A DNA stretch of 64,000 nt, from assembly GCF_005049235.1 (NCBI RefSeq), contig NZ_SUMD01000004.1:434001-498000 (forward strand). Direction: 5' to 3'. The stretch comes from Rhodococcus oryzae. GTDB lineage: Bacteria; Actinomycetota; Actinomycetes; Mycobacteriales; Mycobacteriaceae. The notes under the pieces were generated by a model. That model had not been told where the DNA came from. It did not search any database and saw nothing but the letters and a program-made list of their open reading frames with translations. The translations under genes were made by a program, and so were the position numbers. Shown piece after piece: positions 14,491-21,807 of this stretch (within the stretch, counting starts at the first letter, position 1; each line of letters opens with the position of its first letter).

Positions 14491-15252
14491 TCAGGTCGGG
14501 GACCAAGGCCGACGCAGACTCTGACGTTCCGGCAGCGGGCGTGCAGTCCAGTTCGCGGGCCACGGTGCGGCCGTGAACGCCGTCGGTTCGTGGCGATTCA
14601 GGGTCCCGCTGCCCCTGACGTTGAACGATGTGCACACCCAGTAGTAGTTGTCTCCAACGTCAACGTCGAGGGAACCGTCGACGACAGAGAGCACCAACAT
14701 GTCCATGTACTTGAGCAGGCCCGCAGACCCGCTGTCACACCCGTCGCATGCACAGTCGGGAAGCGTGTCCAACCGCACCGCGGGGTTGCCCGCGGCGATC
14801 GTGATGTTGAAGGGATGGTCGCGGTCCATGGGTGTGTGCGTCGTCAACACCAGTGGAACCGCGCCGTCGGCGGCCGGCTCGAGGACGGTGTCGGCCCCGC
14901 CGGGCTCCATGGGAGGAAGCGCCCAGGCCACATGCGATGCTTCTCGCGCCCAGCCGCGGTCGAGGAGAACCTGAGTCCACGCCTGCGCTCTGGCCACCAC
15001 GATCCGGTACTTCTCGGGGTTGCTGGAACGCTCGTACGCCTCTTCTCCCGGGCTGGGGCCATCCTGGTAGGGGTTCGGCCACCCGGGTGTCTGCGCGCCG
15101 GTGACCGCGAAGGCTGCGTCGACGTCGTCGAGCAGTTCACGCATCTCTCGCGAGAGCAACGGCTCGTTCCCACCCCAGCCGGTTTCGCGCGCGCGGAGAA
15201 CATTGTCGTTGTAGCCCTCCCACCACGACTGCGCCGCGTCTGTCACCACCAC
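14491..15252 (-). CDS. DUF6226 family protein
   Basis: 253 aa from a run of three GTG codons (15252, 15249, 15246), none with a good ribosome site. The conserved body begins 'WWEGYNDNVLRARETGWGG' and has 'VVARAQAWTQVLLDRGW' and a Cys-rich 'LPDCACDGCDSGS' patch, followed by an acidic strand region. This fits the DUF6226 family. No function is known. It is 35 nt downstream of the lysE gene on the same strand and converges on the hyp operon (63-bp gap). Not obviously linked to hydrogenase. Confidence 0.7.
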   Translation of the reverse strand: MVVTDAAQSWWEGYNDNVLRARETGWGGNEPLLSREMRELLDDVDAAFAVTGAQTPGWPNPYQDGPSPGEEAYERSSNPEKYRIVVARAQAWTQVLLDRGWAREASHVAWALPPMEPGGADTVLEPAADGAVPLVLTTHTPMDRDHPFNITIAAGNPAVRLDTLPDCACDGCDSGSAGLLKYMDMLVLSVVDGSLDVDVGDNYYWVCTSFNVRGSGTLNRHEPTAFTAAPWPANWTARPLPERQSLRRPWSPT

Positions 15253-15287
15253 AGGGACGTTACCTATCGCTCGGCGGGCGGGCTGGA

Positions 15288-15899
15288 TCAGGCTTCGCGA
15301 GCGAGCGTGGAGCAGAAGCCGAGCATGACGACGCCTGCGGCGGCGTCGATCGTCCGTCGAACCGTGCGGCGTTCGAACTGCTGGCGTAGTGAACCCACGA
15401 ACGCGACGACGAGCAAGCACCAGGGGGTTCCGATGAGTGGCAGGGTCCAGGCGTGCAACAGCCAGACCCACCAGGGCGCGTCCGGTTGCACGAACTGTGG
15501 CAGCAGTGACAGATAAAAGACGAAGATCTTCGGGTTGGTGGCGTTGCAGAGGAATCCCTGCCGGTAACCGGTCCATAGGGCAGGTCCGGGTTCGGCCGAG
15601 GTGACGGCGTCATGCCCTCGGACCGCGCTGAGCAGCATCGAGCACCCGATCCAGGCGAGGTAGGCGATTCCGAGCCACTTGATCGCGAGGAAGATCGGGT
15701 GCACACGGATGATCACGCTCGCGATGCCGAACGAGACGAGCAGCCCTTGGACCGCCGCGGCGGAGCTGACCCCGAATGTGGTGGCCATCCCATACCTGCG
15801 CCCGCCGGACACGCTGTTGCGGACGATCAGCGCGAAGTCCGCGCCCGGCGTCAGCACCAGCACGACTGCGACCACGAGGAACACCCACGAGTAGGTCAC
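15288..15899 (-). CDS. LysE family amino-acid exporter
   Basis: 203-aa integral membrane protein with six hydrophobic segments (about 5-27, 40-62, 68-87, 115-137, 146-168, 184-200). It begins with the family pattern 'VVLVLTPGADFALIVRNSVSGG' region and has 'GFLCNATNPKIFVFYLSLLPQ', both typical of LysE/RhtB permeases that export amino acids or related solutes. GTG start at 15899, 8 nt downstream of the RES-domain gene on the same strand. Substrate cannot be read from sequence. Confidence 0.88.
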   Translation of the reverse strand: MTYSWVFLVVAVVLVLTPGADFALIVRNSVSGGRRYGMATTFGVSSAAAVQGLLVSFGIASVIIRVHPIFLAIKWLGIAYLAWIGCSMLLSAVRGHDAVTSAEPGPALWTGYRQGFLCNATNPKIFVFYLSLLPQFVQPDAPWWVWLLHAWTLPLIGTPWCLLVVAFVGSLRQQFERRTVRRTIDAAAGVVMLGFCSTLAREA

Positions 15900-15906
15900 G
15901 CCGCGA

Positions 15907-16554
15907 TCAGCGCAGCGTGGCGTTGTAGACCGCGAGGTGCGAGCGCACCAGCTCCAGGCCCGAAGCGTCGTCGAGCGGAATCGGGTCCCGCACCACGGAC
16001 ATCAGGTCGACCAGTGCGACGGGCGGGTCCGCGTCCGCGCGCACGGTCATGACCACCGAGAACCGGTCCTCGTCGTTGCGGGCCCGGTACTTGATGCCCT
16101 GCACCTCGGTACCGTTCACCACCGCCGCCGCCCACTGCTGGGTCCGCGGATAGTCGACGGGGTCGCACTTCGTGAGCCACAGGTCCTGGCCGATGGCGGC
16201 CAGGTGACGGCCGTGCAGGAGCGCGACCGGGAACTCGGTGGTCACCTGCACCTGCGACAGCACCCGCCCCTCGAGCTTCTTCCTGCGCAGGATCCTGGGC
16301 ACGTTGTCGTCGAGCGGGAGTGAGCGGCAGTAGGTCTCGGCGATGCACACGGAGATGTCGTCGCCGAAGTAGCTGTAGTGGAACGAGCCGTCCGGGGAGT
16401 CGAACCTGCCGCCGTGGACGGGATGGGCCGGGGTCTGGTTCAGGGACAGCACATGTCGATCCGGGGCGCCGGAATGGATGCGCCACAGCTTCGTTCCGGC
16501 AGGGATCGACGCCACCTCTGCGGTCACCGCGGGCGGGGGTACCCGGTTAGGCAA
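15907..16554 (-). CDS. RES-domain toxin
   Basis: RES-domain protein (about residues 20-190) with the family's Arg ('LWRIHSG', about 25), Glu ('CIAETYCRSL') and Ser ('DDASGLELVRSHLAVYNAT' near the end). RES toxins such as MbcT degrade or modify NAD+. TTG at 16554 is chosen because it overlaps the antitoxin stop and follows GAGGACGAC; a GTG at 16527 is the alternative. That gives 215 or 206 aa. With the gene upstream it forms a type II toxin-antitoxin pair. Confidence 0.85.
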   Translation of the reverse strand: MPNRVPPPAVTAEVASIPAGTKLWRIHSGAPDRHVLSLNQTPAHPVHGGRFDSPDGSFHYSYFGDDISVCIAETYCRSLPLDDNVPRILRRKKLEGRVLSQVQVTTEFPVALLHGRHLAAIGQDLWLTKCDPVDYPRTQQWAAAVVNGTEVQGIKYRARNDEDRFSVVMTVRADADPPVALVDLMSVVRDPIPLDDASGLELVRSHLAVYNATLR

Positions 16555-17179
16555 TGTCGTCCTCGACCTCGGCCCGGACCAGGGTGGCGACCTGCTCGAG
16601 GTCGCCCGCTTCGAGCAGGTCCACCGGCGAGGTGCGGCCCGCGGCGGCCGGGTTGGGCGAGAGCCACCAGGACGCCACGCCCCACGGGTCGTCCTCGGCG
16701 CCAAGCGCGACGTTGCTCCGGCGGATCAGTTCGATCGCGTCCTCGGGCAGCGAGAACTGGAACTCCGGGTAGCGGTATCGCCTGCCCTGCTTGAGGCCGA
16801 TGATCTGTCCGGCCCGCTTGCGCAGCGCGTCGCTCGGGTTGGCCCAGGTCTTGCGGTATTTGACGGCGACCTCGCCCGCGGAGAGGTGCGGGAACGACAG
16901 GATGTACTCGACGGCGTCGCGCATCACCGTCTTCTCGTCGAGCACGTTGCCCGGATCGATGAGGTCGAGGATCGGATCGTCGTCGTCGACCTGGCCTGCC
17001 AGCAGCAGGTGGGAGACCCGACCCGCGACCAGGCTCAGGGTGGGACGGCTGGCCAGTTCGGATCGGATGAGCTCGATGAGGTCGTGGTCACTGACCGAAC
17101 CGCCGACGGCGGTCAGGCGGCGCGAATGGTCGCGGTGACGCTCCGGGACGCCGCGGGCGCGTGCTGCACTGTTCGACAT
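16547..17179 (-). CDS. Xre/MbcA/ParS-type antitoxin
   Basis: 210 aa. A helical DNA-binding-like middle region ('ALRKRAGQIIGLKQGRRYRY', about 119-138) is followed by the MbcA/ParS toxin-binding segment, visible as 'NPAAAGRTSPVDLLEAGD' (about 177-194) and an acidic end. It is longer than the usual 130-160 aa because of an N-terminal helical extension. GGGAGGC lies 5 nt before the ATG. It overlaps the toxin gene by 8 bp. It probably represses its own promoter through the palindrome at 17204-17230. Confidence 0.82.
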   Translation of the reverse strand: MSNSAARARGVPERHRDHSRRLTAVGGSVSDHDLIELIRSELASRPTLSLVAGRVSHLLLAGQVDDDDPILDLIDPGNVLDEKTVMRDAVEYILSFPHLSAGEVAVKYRKTWANPSDALRKRAGQIIGLKQGRRYRYPEFQFSLPEDAIELIRRSNVALGAEDDPWGVASWWLSPNPAAAGRTSPVDLLEAGDLEQVATLVRAEVEDDIA

Positions 17180-17203
17180 GTCTGCCTCCCGGGACGCCTG
17201 GCT

Positions 17204-17230
17204 GATCTATCTAGATTACTAGTATAGATC
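17204..17230 (-). promoter_or_regulatory. toxin-antitoxin promoter with palindromic operator
   Basis: GATCTAT (17204-17210) and ATAGATC (17224-17230) form a perfect inverted repeat with a 13-nt AT-rich centre. A TATACT -10 element (17226-17221 on the minus strand) overlaps the right arm, 42 nt before the antitoxin ATG. This is the expected layout for autorepression. Confidence 0.6.
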
Positions 17231-17252
17231 CTCCTGGGTCCGCCCGCGACCC

Positions 17253-17510
17253 TCACCTCGACTGGTCATCCGGTTCCCGGGGCCTGCCCATCACCTCGAG
17301 CCCCGCCAGGGCGCTCTGCGCGCCCGCCGCATCGGTCTTCTCGACGGCGAACCCCATGTGGATGATGATCCAGTCCCCCGGCTCGAACACGTCGTCGGGC
17401 AGCATCCCCACGTTGATCTTGCGGTGCTCGCCCGCGACGTCGACCAGCGCCAACTGGTCGCCGTAGCCGTCGAGCATCCGCACCACCCGCCCCGGGATCC
17501 CCAAGCACAT
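17253..17510 (-). CDS. hypC: HypC hydrogenase assembly chaperone (copy 2)
   Basis: 85 aa beginning 'MCLGIPGRVVRML' with the essential Cys2, ending '...MGFAVEKTDAAGAQSALAGL'. It is distinct in sequence from copy 1 at 12214. As the last gene of the structural operon it is likely the chaperone dedicated to this large subunit. GAGAGGAGGGC precedes the ATG, and the start overlaps the endopeptidase stop. Confidence 0.94.
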   Translation of the reverse strand: MCLGIPGRVVRMLDGYGDQLALVDVAGEHRKINVGMLPDDVFEPGDWIIIHMGFAVEKTDAAGAQSALAGLEVMGRPREPDDQSR

Positions 17511-18049
17511 CAGCTCAGCCCTCCTCTCCCGGATCCGCGGCGGCCGCGGGCGACCCACCTCGGCGGATCCTCGACCAGCTCGAGCACGGCCGCGACCGCG
17601 TCGTCCACGACCGCGTCCACCTCCGGCGACAATCCGATGCCGTCCGCGACGGAGCGCACCTCGCAGCCCACCACGACCGTCCGGGGCGCGGTGCCGCCGA
17701 GCGCGTCCAGGCTCGCGAAGACCGACGCCGGGTCCATGCCGTGGGCATCGAGCCCACCGCCCCCGCCGCCGTGCTCCGGATCGACCTCGAAGACCCGGAT
17801 GGTGCCCGGCGCGCCCCGATCCGGCAGCGCGTCCACCAGGACGAGGGCATCCCAGCCGTCCAGCAGGTCGTAGGCCAGGTGAACACCCCGAATGCCGTAG
17901 TCCACCAACCGGACCCCGTCCGGGGTCGGCTGCGGGTCCCTCGCGTGCCCGCGCTCGGCCAGCCGTCTCAGCACCTCGGGGCCGAACCCGTCGTCACCGA
18001 GGAAGATGTTCCCGATACCGGCGACCAGCACCCGCCGTTGTTCCTTCAC
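17510..18049 (-). CDS. hydrogenase maturation endopeptidase, HyaD/HupD family
   Basis: 179 aa of the nickel-dependent protease family that removes the C-terminal extension of the large subunit after metal insertion. Start motif 'VAGIGNIFLGDDGFGPEV' (about 9-26) contains the nickel-ligand Asp/Glu region, followed by 'DYGIRGVHLAYDLLDG' and a later 'DAHGMDPAS' His. A Gly-rich loop ('EHGGGGGGLDAHG') is unusual. Its target must be HhyL, whose 'DPCLPCGVH' is followed by about 23 residues. Confidence 0.93.
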   Translation of the reverse strand: MKEQRRVLVAGIGNIFLGDDGFGPEVLRRLAERGHARDPQPTPDGVRLVDYGIRGVHLAYDLLDGWDALVLVDALPDRGAPGTIRVFEVDPEHGGGGGGLDAHGMDPASVFASLDALGGTAPRTVVVGCEVRSVADGIGLSPEVDAVVDDAVAAVLELVEDPPRWVARGRRGSGRGGLS

Positions 18050-18076
18050 CGATCTCTCCGCGCGCCGCCGACGCCG

Positions 18077-18196
18077 TCACATGTGACGCATGCGTAGGTA
18101 GCGCCTGATGTCGGGAACCGAACGCACGCCGACGATCACGCCTGCGGCGACCAACGCCACCACGAGCACCGTCGCGATCTGCCCCACTGTTTCCAT
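18077..18196 (-). CDS. DUF6893 family small membrane protein
   Basis: 39 aa: one membrane helix (residues 6-24, 'QIATVLVVALVAAGVIVGV') followed by the basic motif 'SVPDIRRYLRMRHM', which marks the DUF6893 family found in actinobacterial hydrogenase operons. GAGGAG lies 8 nt before the ATG. It sits between the 459-aa protein and the endopeptidase. A membrane tether or adaptor for the enzyme is possible; function is not established. Confidence 0.85.
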   Translation of the reverse strand: METVGQIATVLVVALVAAGVIVGVRSVPDIRRYLRMRHM

Positions 18197-18198
18197 CG

Positions 18199-19578
18199 CT
18201 AGTTCTCCTCTCTGCCCGGTTCATCGCCGCCGAGCGGTTCCAGCTCGTCCGGGGCGAAGTAGAGGTAACGCCCGTACCAGTCGTGCAGGTCCGCGGCCGG
18301 ATCGTCATCGATCACCACGCCGACGTGGGTGTTGCCGTCCACGTCGGCGTGCACCGACGCGACCCTGGCCGTCCTGCCGTCGAAGAAGAGGTCCTGCGCG
18401 TCGGCGCGTCGGGACGGGTGCAGCCGCACCGCGCTGCCCCTTGCCACGCGGACACCGTTCACCGACACCGCGTCCACGTCCGGCCGCACACTCGCGTCGG
18501 CCGCGGGATCCCACCAGGGAACCCCCTCGGGCACTTCGGGTATCAGTCCCGGATCGAGCCGCGGATCGCGGAGGACGCCGTGCAGTCGCTGCATCGCCTC
18601 CGGCGTCATCGCATCGCAGCGGTCGACGATCTGCGCGGCCAGCGGATCGGTGGCGCGGGCCTGCGACTTCTCCTCGTCGGTCATCGCCATCACACGCAGG
18701 GTGAGGATCTCGTCGATCTCGGTGGAGTCGAAGAGCGCGCCGTCGCTCTGCGCGGCGACCTCCGGGTAGTCGTACAGGATGATCGGCGAGATCAGCACCG
18801 TGTCGGTCTCGCCGCGCGCGCCCGCCAGCACCGGGAAGCACCGGTGGTGGACGGCCCGGGCCACGGGGCCCGCGGCCGCATCGGGTGGTTCGAGCAGGGA
18901 GACGAACGACCCGCCCCGAACGGTCGCGATCGCGTGCGCGCCGATCAGCGACCGCGCGATGGCGAGATCCTTGTCGACCGACTCCGGCCCGGAGTTGCGC
19001 ACCTCGACCGACAGCCGGGTGAAGCCGTCGTCCTCCTCGGCGCCGAGAGTCACCGTTGCGGTGATCGGCGACCGGGACCGGACGATCCGTCCCGCGGTGG
19101 ATCCGTCCGGCGCGAGCAGCTCCTCGGTGTCCGTGCCGCCCGCCACGTCGACCGGAAAGACCCTGGTCGCCGCGAGTTCCGACAACGCCACCGCCGGGAG
19201 TTGAATCTCCCGCTCGACGGCCTCGTCCCAGCTGAGCCACGACCGCCTACCCACCACCAGTTCGTCGACCGCGCGGTATCCGCCCGCGCCCGACGGCTCC
19301 TGCACGCTGCGGGCCTGCAGCTGCAGGAAGCGAAGCGTCACCGTGACCCGTGTCGCGCGCTCCCCCTCCTCCGCGCCGTGCGCCAGCACGCACTGCGCGG
19401 ACAGCGACGGCTCCTCGCCGACGCCTGCCGCCGCCGCACCAGGTGGACCGAGCACACCGAACTGCCAGCGCGACTGGTTCTTTCGCGAGCTCGCCCGGTA
19501 CGGATAGAGCAGGTAGCCCTCGTACAGCACCGCGTCGGCGACGGCGCGGACGCGGGTTCCGACATCGGTGGCGGTCAC
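18199..19578 (-). CDS. conserved hydrogenase-operon protein of unknown function
   Basis: 459 aa, soluble, acidic, no signal peptide. Begins 'VRAVADAVLYEGYLLYPYRA'. The central part is beta-rich ('RLSVEVRNSGPESVDKDLA'), then a helical part ('ALFDSTEIDEILTLRVMAMT'). The last 80 residues ('RVARGSAVRLHPSRRADAQD' ... 'WYGRYLYFAPDELEPLGGD') look like a small barrel domain. GTG start overlaps the DUF6084 stop by 4 bp. Operon position between DUF6084 and DUF6893 genes strongly implies a role with the group 1h hydrogenase; nothing more can be read from sequence. Confidence 0.8.
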   Translation of the reverse strand: MTATDVGTRVRAVADAVLYEGYLLYPYRASSRKNQSRWQFGVLGPPGAAAAGVGEEPSLSAQCVLAHGAEEGERATRVTVTLRFLQLQARSVQEPSGAGGYRAVDELVVGRRSWLSWDEAVEREIQLPAVALSELAATRVFPVDVAGGTDTEELLAPDGSTAGRIVRSRSPITATVTLGAEEDDGFTRLSVEVRNSGPESVDKDLAIARSLIGAHAIATVRGGSFVSLLEPPDAAAGPVARAVHHRCFPVLAGARGETDTVLISPIILYDYPEVAAQSDGALFDSTEIDEILTLRVMAMTDEEKSQARATDPLAAQIVDRCDAMTPEAMQRLHGVLRDPRLDPGLIPEVPEGVPWWDPAADASVRPDVDAVSVNGVRVARGSAVRLHPSRRADAQDLFFDGRTARVASVHADVDGNTHVGVVIDDDPAADLHDWYGRYLYFAPDELEPLGGDEPGREEN

Positions 19579-20210
19579 CGGGCCTGCTCCCGCGTCTGCG
19601 CGAGCAGGTCCGTGACGGCCTCGTCGAGGCCGACCAGGCCCCGCGCGGACTTGTATTCGGCCAGCGCCTCGAGGGTGTCCCGGCCGAGTCGCACCCAGCC
19701 GGTGTTCGGGAAGTGCATCCGGATCAGGTCCCGCCACACCGAGACCGGGAGGTCGTAGCGATCCTCACGATCCCACGGGATCTGCTGGACCCCGAATCCC
19801 CCGGCGCCCTTGGTGAACAGCGTGCCGCTGAACAGGAACACCAGCGGCACGGTCCCCTCCCGGAGGGCGTGCAGGTACTTCGACGCCGCCACCTCGAAGT
19901 CGTAGGTGCACGGCATCGGCAGGGTCGCCTCGCAGGTCTCGGCGAAACCCTGCACCATCGCGGCGCACTGCAGCCACACGAACGAGTGCTGCGTCGAAGA
20001 CCACCGCTCCCGACCGCCGAACAGGTCCACCAGCCCCGCGGCCTCGGCGTCGGTGTACCGCCGTCGGTTCGGCTCGATGCGCACCTGGCAGCGCAGCGCG
20101 ATGGCGTGCACCGGAGCGTCGGCGCTCACCGCCACCCGGGCGGAGAGGATCGGGGCCGCCGCGTACGGCTCCGGGGTCACGTCGAGGACGGCGAACGACA
20201 CCTCGCTCAC
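19575..20210 (-). CDS. DUF6084 family protein
   Basis: 211 aa. Starts 'VSFAVLDVTPEPYAAAPILS' and has 'ALRCQVRIEPNRRRYT' and 'PMPCTYDFEVAASKYLHAL', features of DUF6084. Mostly beta-strand-like first half, helical end. It overlaps the DUF5947 and 459-aa genes by 4 bp each, so the three are made together in the hydrogenase operon. The family is known only by association with actinobacterial uptake hydrogenases. Confidence 0.82.
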   Translation of the reverse strand: MSEVSFAVLDVTPEPYAAAPILSARVAVSADAPVHAIALRCQVRIEPNRRRYTDAEAAGLVDLFGGRERWSSTQHSFVWLQCAAMVQGFAETCEATLPMPCTYDFEVAASKYLHALREGTVPLVFLFSGTLFTKGAGGFGVQQIPWDREDRYDLPVSVWRDLIRMHFPNTGWVRLGRDTLEALAEYKSARGLVGLDEAVTDLLAQTREQAR

Positions 20211-20860
20211 GGCCCCTCACCGCCTCTGCGCTGCTGGCCGGTACCGCCGGCGCGGGCCGCGACCTCCGCGAAGAAGTCGTCGATGTAGCCGCGCGCCTCC
20301 TGGCCGCCGTCGAAGCCGCGCCACAGCGTGCGCAGTCGACCGACGAACTCGTAGCACGCGTCGATCGGGACCAGGAAGCACTCCGCCTCGCCGCGCCCCT
20401 GCTCCGGCATCCGGATCAACACCGCCTCGACGTCGTCGGCCGCCGTGTCCAGCCCCGGATTCGCCGCGCGTACGGCGTTCCACGCGTCGAGCGGCAGTTC
20501 CGACTCGGTGGCGCCCGCGGGACCTGGGTAGAACGCGACCATCCGGCCGAGGACCGAGTTGCGGAAGAAGAAGGCCAGTCCCACCGGGATCTCGAGTTCG
20601 TCCCATCGGCCCTGGCCGAGCTCGAACCCGGGGAACGACAGATAGCGATCCGGGACAGCGCGGTACCGCAGCTCGGCACCCTGGTCGGTGAACAGCAGGT
20701 AGCAGCCGCGGCAGACACACATCAACGCTCGCCCCTCCACGTTGACCACGTGCTGATGGCGATCGCCGATCACCTCCGCGCACATCTCACAGCGCTCGCC
20801 CGGCTGTTGAGCCGGGCGGGTCGCCGTGATGCGTTTGAGCACCGAGAAGGGAGTGCTCAT
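20207..20860 (-). CDS. DUF5947 family protein with zinc-finger-like cysteines
   Basis: 217 aa. Two CxxC-type pairs near the N-terminus ('GERCEMCAEVI', about 21-31, and 'LMCVCRGCYLLF', about 47-58) probably bind a metal. The rest is a conserved globular domain ('FPGFELGQGRWDELEIPVGL', 'FVGRLRTLWRGFDGG'). ATG overlaps the NifU/Rieske-like gene stop (ATGA). The family co-occurs with group 1h hydrogenases. The biochemical role is unknown; a metal- or Fe-S-related accessory is plausible from the cysteines. Confidence 0.84.
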   Translation of the reverse strand: MSTPFSVLKRITATRPAQQPGERCEMCAEVIGDRHQHVVNVEGRALMCVCRGCYLLFTDQGAELRYRAVPDRYLSFPGFELGQGRWDELEIPVGLAFFFRNSVLGRMVAFYPGPAGATESELPLDAWNAVRAANPGLDTAADDVEAVLIRMPEQGRGEAECFLVPIDACYEFVGRLRTLWRGFDGGQEARGYIDDFFAEVAARAGGTGQQRRGGEGP

Positions 20861-21807
20861 CCGCTCACCCCCACCGGTACCGCGACCGAACGCACGCCGT
20901 CCCTGACCAGCACCGGCAGCGGTTCGAGGTGCAGATCGCCGTCGTCGAGCCCGGCGCCCGCGTGCACCACGTCGAAGTGGGCGTGGCAGGTCGGACACCG
21001 CAGGACGGCGTCGCCCGCCGGATGGCCGGCACGTCGCGCCAGGACGGCGCCCGCCAGCGAGTGCGTACCCGCCGGGCAGCGGTCCCGGTACGCCAGCAGG
21101 TCGTCGCCGATACGGCAAACCAGGACAGGTAGACCCCCGACCACGAACCCGCCCACCTCTCCGGGCGCGAGCTGCTCCAGTTCCGGCGCAGGGCACCACG
21201 TTCCTGCGGGGCCCGACGGGGCGTGCACGTGCGAGAACAGCGACTCGGCGGCGATCAGCCCTGGCTCCGAGTCGGGCTGCGCGGCGACCACCTCGATCGA
21301 GGCGATCTCCGGCGCCGCGGCGAGCACCGCGCCCTCCACGGCCAGTTCCAGCGTCACCGACGAGGACGGACAGCTCCGGCAGCTGCCGGTCAACTGCAGG
21401 CGCACCACCCCGGCGCCGTCGGCGGGCCCGCGCTCACCAGGGAACTCGATGCCCATAAGCTCCACGTCCCCGCCGTGCGAGCCGAGATAGGGCCGCACAC
21501 TGTCGAGCGCCGCCCGCACCCGGGTCTGCACGTCGTGCGGGTGCAGACCGTGCACCAGCAGCAGGCTCGCCACCAGTTCGTCGTCGGTGAGCCACTCGGC
21601 CCCGCCGTCCACGTGCTCGGCGAGGATCCGCACGACCCGCGCCAGCCCCTCGCCGTAAAGGTCGACCACCTCGCGCACCAGCTGTTCGGCGCGTTCGCGC
21701 GCCGCGGTGCCGCCCGCCGAGCTGGCCTCGAGAAGCGTCTCCATCCGATCACCCGCCGCGCGCCACCGTGCTTCCTCGTCTCCTGCCGCCGGGCCGTTCA
21801 CCGTCAC
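20857..21807 (-). CDS. NifU-domain protein fused to a Rieske-like domain
   Basis: 316 aa. Residues about 20-85 are helical. Residues about 90-165 form a NifU C-terminal domain with 'YLGSHGGDVELMG' and the cluster motif 'GSCRSCPSSS'. Residues about 195-310 are Rieske-like, with 'RDRCPAGTHSL' and 'RCPTCHAHFDV'. The first half-site has Cys-x4-His rather than Cys-x-His, so ligation is unclear. It lies directly after hhyL (GTGA overlap), which suggests an Fe-S protein that carries electrons from the hydrogenase or helps build its clusters. Confidence 0.85.
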   Translation of the reverse strand: MTVNGPAAGDEEARWRAAGDRMETLLEASSAGGTAARERAEQLVREVVDLYGEGLARVVRILAEHVDGGAEWLTDDELVASLLLVHGLHPHDVQTRVRAALDSVRPYLGSHGGDVELMGIEFPGERGPADGAGVVRLQLTGSCRSCPSSSVTLELAVEGAVLAAAPEIASIEVVAAQPDSEPGLIAAESLFSHVHAPSGPAGTWCPAPELEQLAPGEVGGFVVGGLPVLVCRIGDDLLAYRDRCPAGTHSLAGAVLARRAGHPAGDAVLRCPTCHAHFDVVHAGAGLDDGDLHLEPLPVLVRDGVRSVAVPVGVSG

